DNA of 31,631 nt from DATKZH01 sp964475955 (lineage in GTDB: Bacteria > Planctomycetota > Planctomycetia > Pirellulales > Thermoguttaceae), in NCBI GenBank assembly GCA_964475955.1, contig CAYYZY010000083.1:1-31631 (forward strand), written 5' to 3'. The position numbers were made by a program, and so were the translations under genes. How positions within the stretch are numbered: position 1 is the first letter of the stretch; each line of letters starts with the position of its first letter. The notes beneath the pieces are model-generated. The model saw only the letters and a list, made by a program, of their open reading frames with translations, had not been told where the DNA came from and did no database searches. Below are positions 30,690-31,631 of this stretch, one piece after another.

Positions 30690-31507
30690 AACGCGTCGCC
30701 TGGCTGACCGACGTCCACCTGAACTTCCTCGAGGAGGTCGACCGGCGGCAGTTCTTGCGGTCGGTCGCCGCCCTCTCGGCCGACGCGGTCCTCATCAGCG
30801 GCGATATCGCCGAGAGCCCCGACGTGGCCGGGCACCTCGCCGACGTGGCCTCCGCCGTTCGTCGCCCCGTCTACTTCGTGCTCGGAAACCACGACTTCTA
30901 CAAGGGCTCGATCGCCCGGACGCGCCAACAGGTGACGCAACGGGCCGACGGTTCCGATTGGCTGGTCTATCTCACGGCGGCCGGCGTGGTGGAGCTTTCG
31001 CCCACCACGGCGCTGGTCGGCCACGACGGCTTCGGCGACGCGCGCCTCGGCGACTACGCCCGATCCGACGTGCTGCTGAACGACGTCCTGCTCATCGACG
31101 AGCTCAAACGATGGAACATCGGCCCGTGGCAGCCCGACCGCGTGATGCTCGAGCGCGTGCTTCACGCCTTGGGCGACGAGGCGGCCGAGCACTTCGCCCG
31201 GGTGCTGCCCGAGGCGCTCGCCGGGCACCGCCACGTGGTGGCCGTGACGCACGTCCCCCCGTTTGCCGAGTCGGCCTGGCACCGGGGGCGGCAATCCGAC
31301 CCATACTGGCTCCCCTACTTCGCCTGCAAGGCCGTCGGCGACGTGATGCGCGACGTGATGCAAAACCACCCGGACCGCGAACTCACGGTCCTCTGCGGCC
31401 ACACGCACGGGTCGGGCGAAGCCCGGATCCTCGACAACCTCCGCGTCCTCACCGGCGGCGCCACCTACGGCGAGCCTGCGGTGCAGCGGGTGTTCGAGTT
31501 CGAGTAA
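30686..31507 (+). CDS. Cytoplasmic calcineurin-like metallophosphoesterase
   Basis: A 273-residue metallophosphoesterase without a signal peptide. Metal-ligand motifs are all present: Asp9-x-His11 (WLTDVHLNF), Gly39-Asp40 (LISGDIAE), Gly67-Asn68-His69-Asp70 (VLGNHDFY), VTHVPPF and GHTHGSGEARI. It is therefore expected to be an active dinuclear phosphohydrolase, in contrast to the Tat-exported one at 14504-15718, which lacks the first Asp. The ATG overlaps the previous stop by four bases (ATGA), so it is translationally coupled to the toroid gene. Substrate unknown. Confidence 0.92.
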   Translation: MKRVAWLTDVHLNFLEEVDRRQFLRSVAALSADAVLISGDIAESPDVAGHLADVASAVRRPVYFVLGNHDFYKGSIARTRQQVTQRADGSDWLVYLTAAGVVELSPTTALVGHDGFGDARLGDYARSDVLLNDVLLIDELKRWNIGPWQPDRVMLERVLHALGDEAAEHFARVLPEALAGHRHVVAVTHVPPFAESAWHRGRQSDPYWLPYFACKAVGDVMRDVMQNHPDRELTVLCGHTHGSGEARILDNLRVLTGGATYGEPAVQRVFEFE

Positions 31508-31531
31508 GGAGCGACACTTCAACAATTGTCA

Positions 31532-31572
31532 TTGTTCGCTCCGCGAACAAGCGTCTTTTCGCGCAGCGAAAA
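31532..31572. terminator. Two adjacent hairpins downstream of the last gene
   Basis: TTGTTCGC (31532-31539) pairs with GCGAACAA (31543-31550), and TTTTCGC (31556-31562) with GCGAAAA (31566-31572), each with a three-base loop. They lie 25 bp after the stop and may end the transcript. Confidence 0.5.
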
Positions 31573-31578
31573 CGGACG

Positions 31579-31611
31579 GGGTGGCCGGGGTCGAGCGCAG
31601 CGAGCCCCCGG
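31579..31611. repeat. Palindromic repeat of the type seen at 8871-8921
   Basis: GGGTGGCCGGGGTCGAGCGC followed by AGCGAGCCCCCGG corresponds to the repeat downstream of the sulfatase. It lies 20 bp from the window end, so its full extent may not be visible. Confidence 0.6.
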
Positions 31612-31631
31612 AATCGGTAGCACTGTGGGCT

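Overview
The window is high-GC DNA from a bacterium, almost certainly a member of the Planctomycetota (Pirellulales-like). The evidence is a secreted formylglycine-type sulfatase, signal-peptide FAD oxidoreductases and (alpha/alpha)-toroid proteins, a small membrane protein with the 'LQYTLRTLFVLT' N-terminus, and several palindromic repeat families that I recall as common in planctomycete genomes. A run of exactly 100 N at 10129-10228 shows that this is a scaffolded draft, probably a metagenome-assembled genome. I see no rRNA, tRNA, CRISPR array, intact transposase or prophage.

Layout. 1-6540: a secreted toroid protein, then (reverse) an O6-alkylguanine-DNA alkyltransferase, a conserved orphan behind a strong sigma70-type promoter, a two-TM HAMP-like protein, and on the reverse strand a GT4 glycosyltransferase and a rhomboid protease with a zinc-ribbon tail. 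6540-14190: a secreted sulfatase whose signal region has absorbed a dispersed repeat, an acidic orphan, a repeat-flanked assembly gap, a DUF6788-like gene, a secreted FAD oxidoreductase, and a probably 5'-truncated beta-helix/CBM9-like protein. 14500-19160: a Tat-exported metallophosphoesterase (reverse), a sugar-epimerase-like SDR, a HEAT-repeat protein, and a Ca2+/Na+ antiporter (reverse). 19300-22400: a second secreted toroid protein homologous to the first, a small membrane protein and RNA 3'-phosphate cyclase. 22520-26520: an SDR oxidoreductase, about 840 bp of repeat-rich intergenic DNA, an ADP-forming acyl-CoA synthetase and, 2 bp behind it, an acyl carrier protein with an unusual Ser motif. 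26910-31510: a secreted two-domain alpha/beta hydrolase carrying an in-frame palindromic element, a secreted squalene-cyclase-like toroid protein, and a cytoplasmic metallophosphoesterase whose start overlaps the previous stop.

Functional themes are exported carbohydrate or sulfated-polymer processing (sulfatase, toroids, esterase, FAD oxidoreductase, CBM-like domains), acyl activation and transfer (ligase plus ACP, perhaps with the SDR), and RNA/DNA repair (Ogt, RtcA).

The most unusual aspect is the palindromic repeat load. At least six families are present. They fill three of the four convergent intergenic spaces. In two places they lie inside open reading frames: a 75-bp, 25-codon palindrome within the esterase, and a repeat that supplies part of the sulfatase signal region. 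This resembles the behaviour of Rickettsia palindromic elements and is the strongest candidate for an under-described phenomenon here. The second candidate is the tandemly repeated 5' leader of the DUF6788-like gene around the assembly gap.
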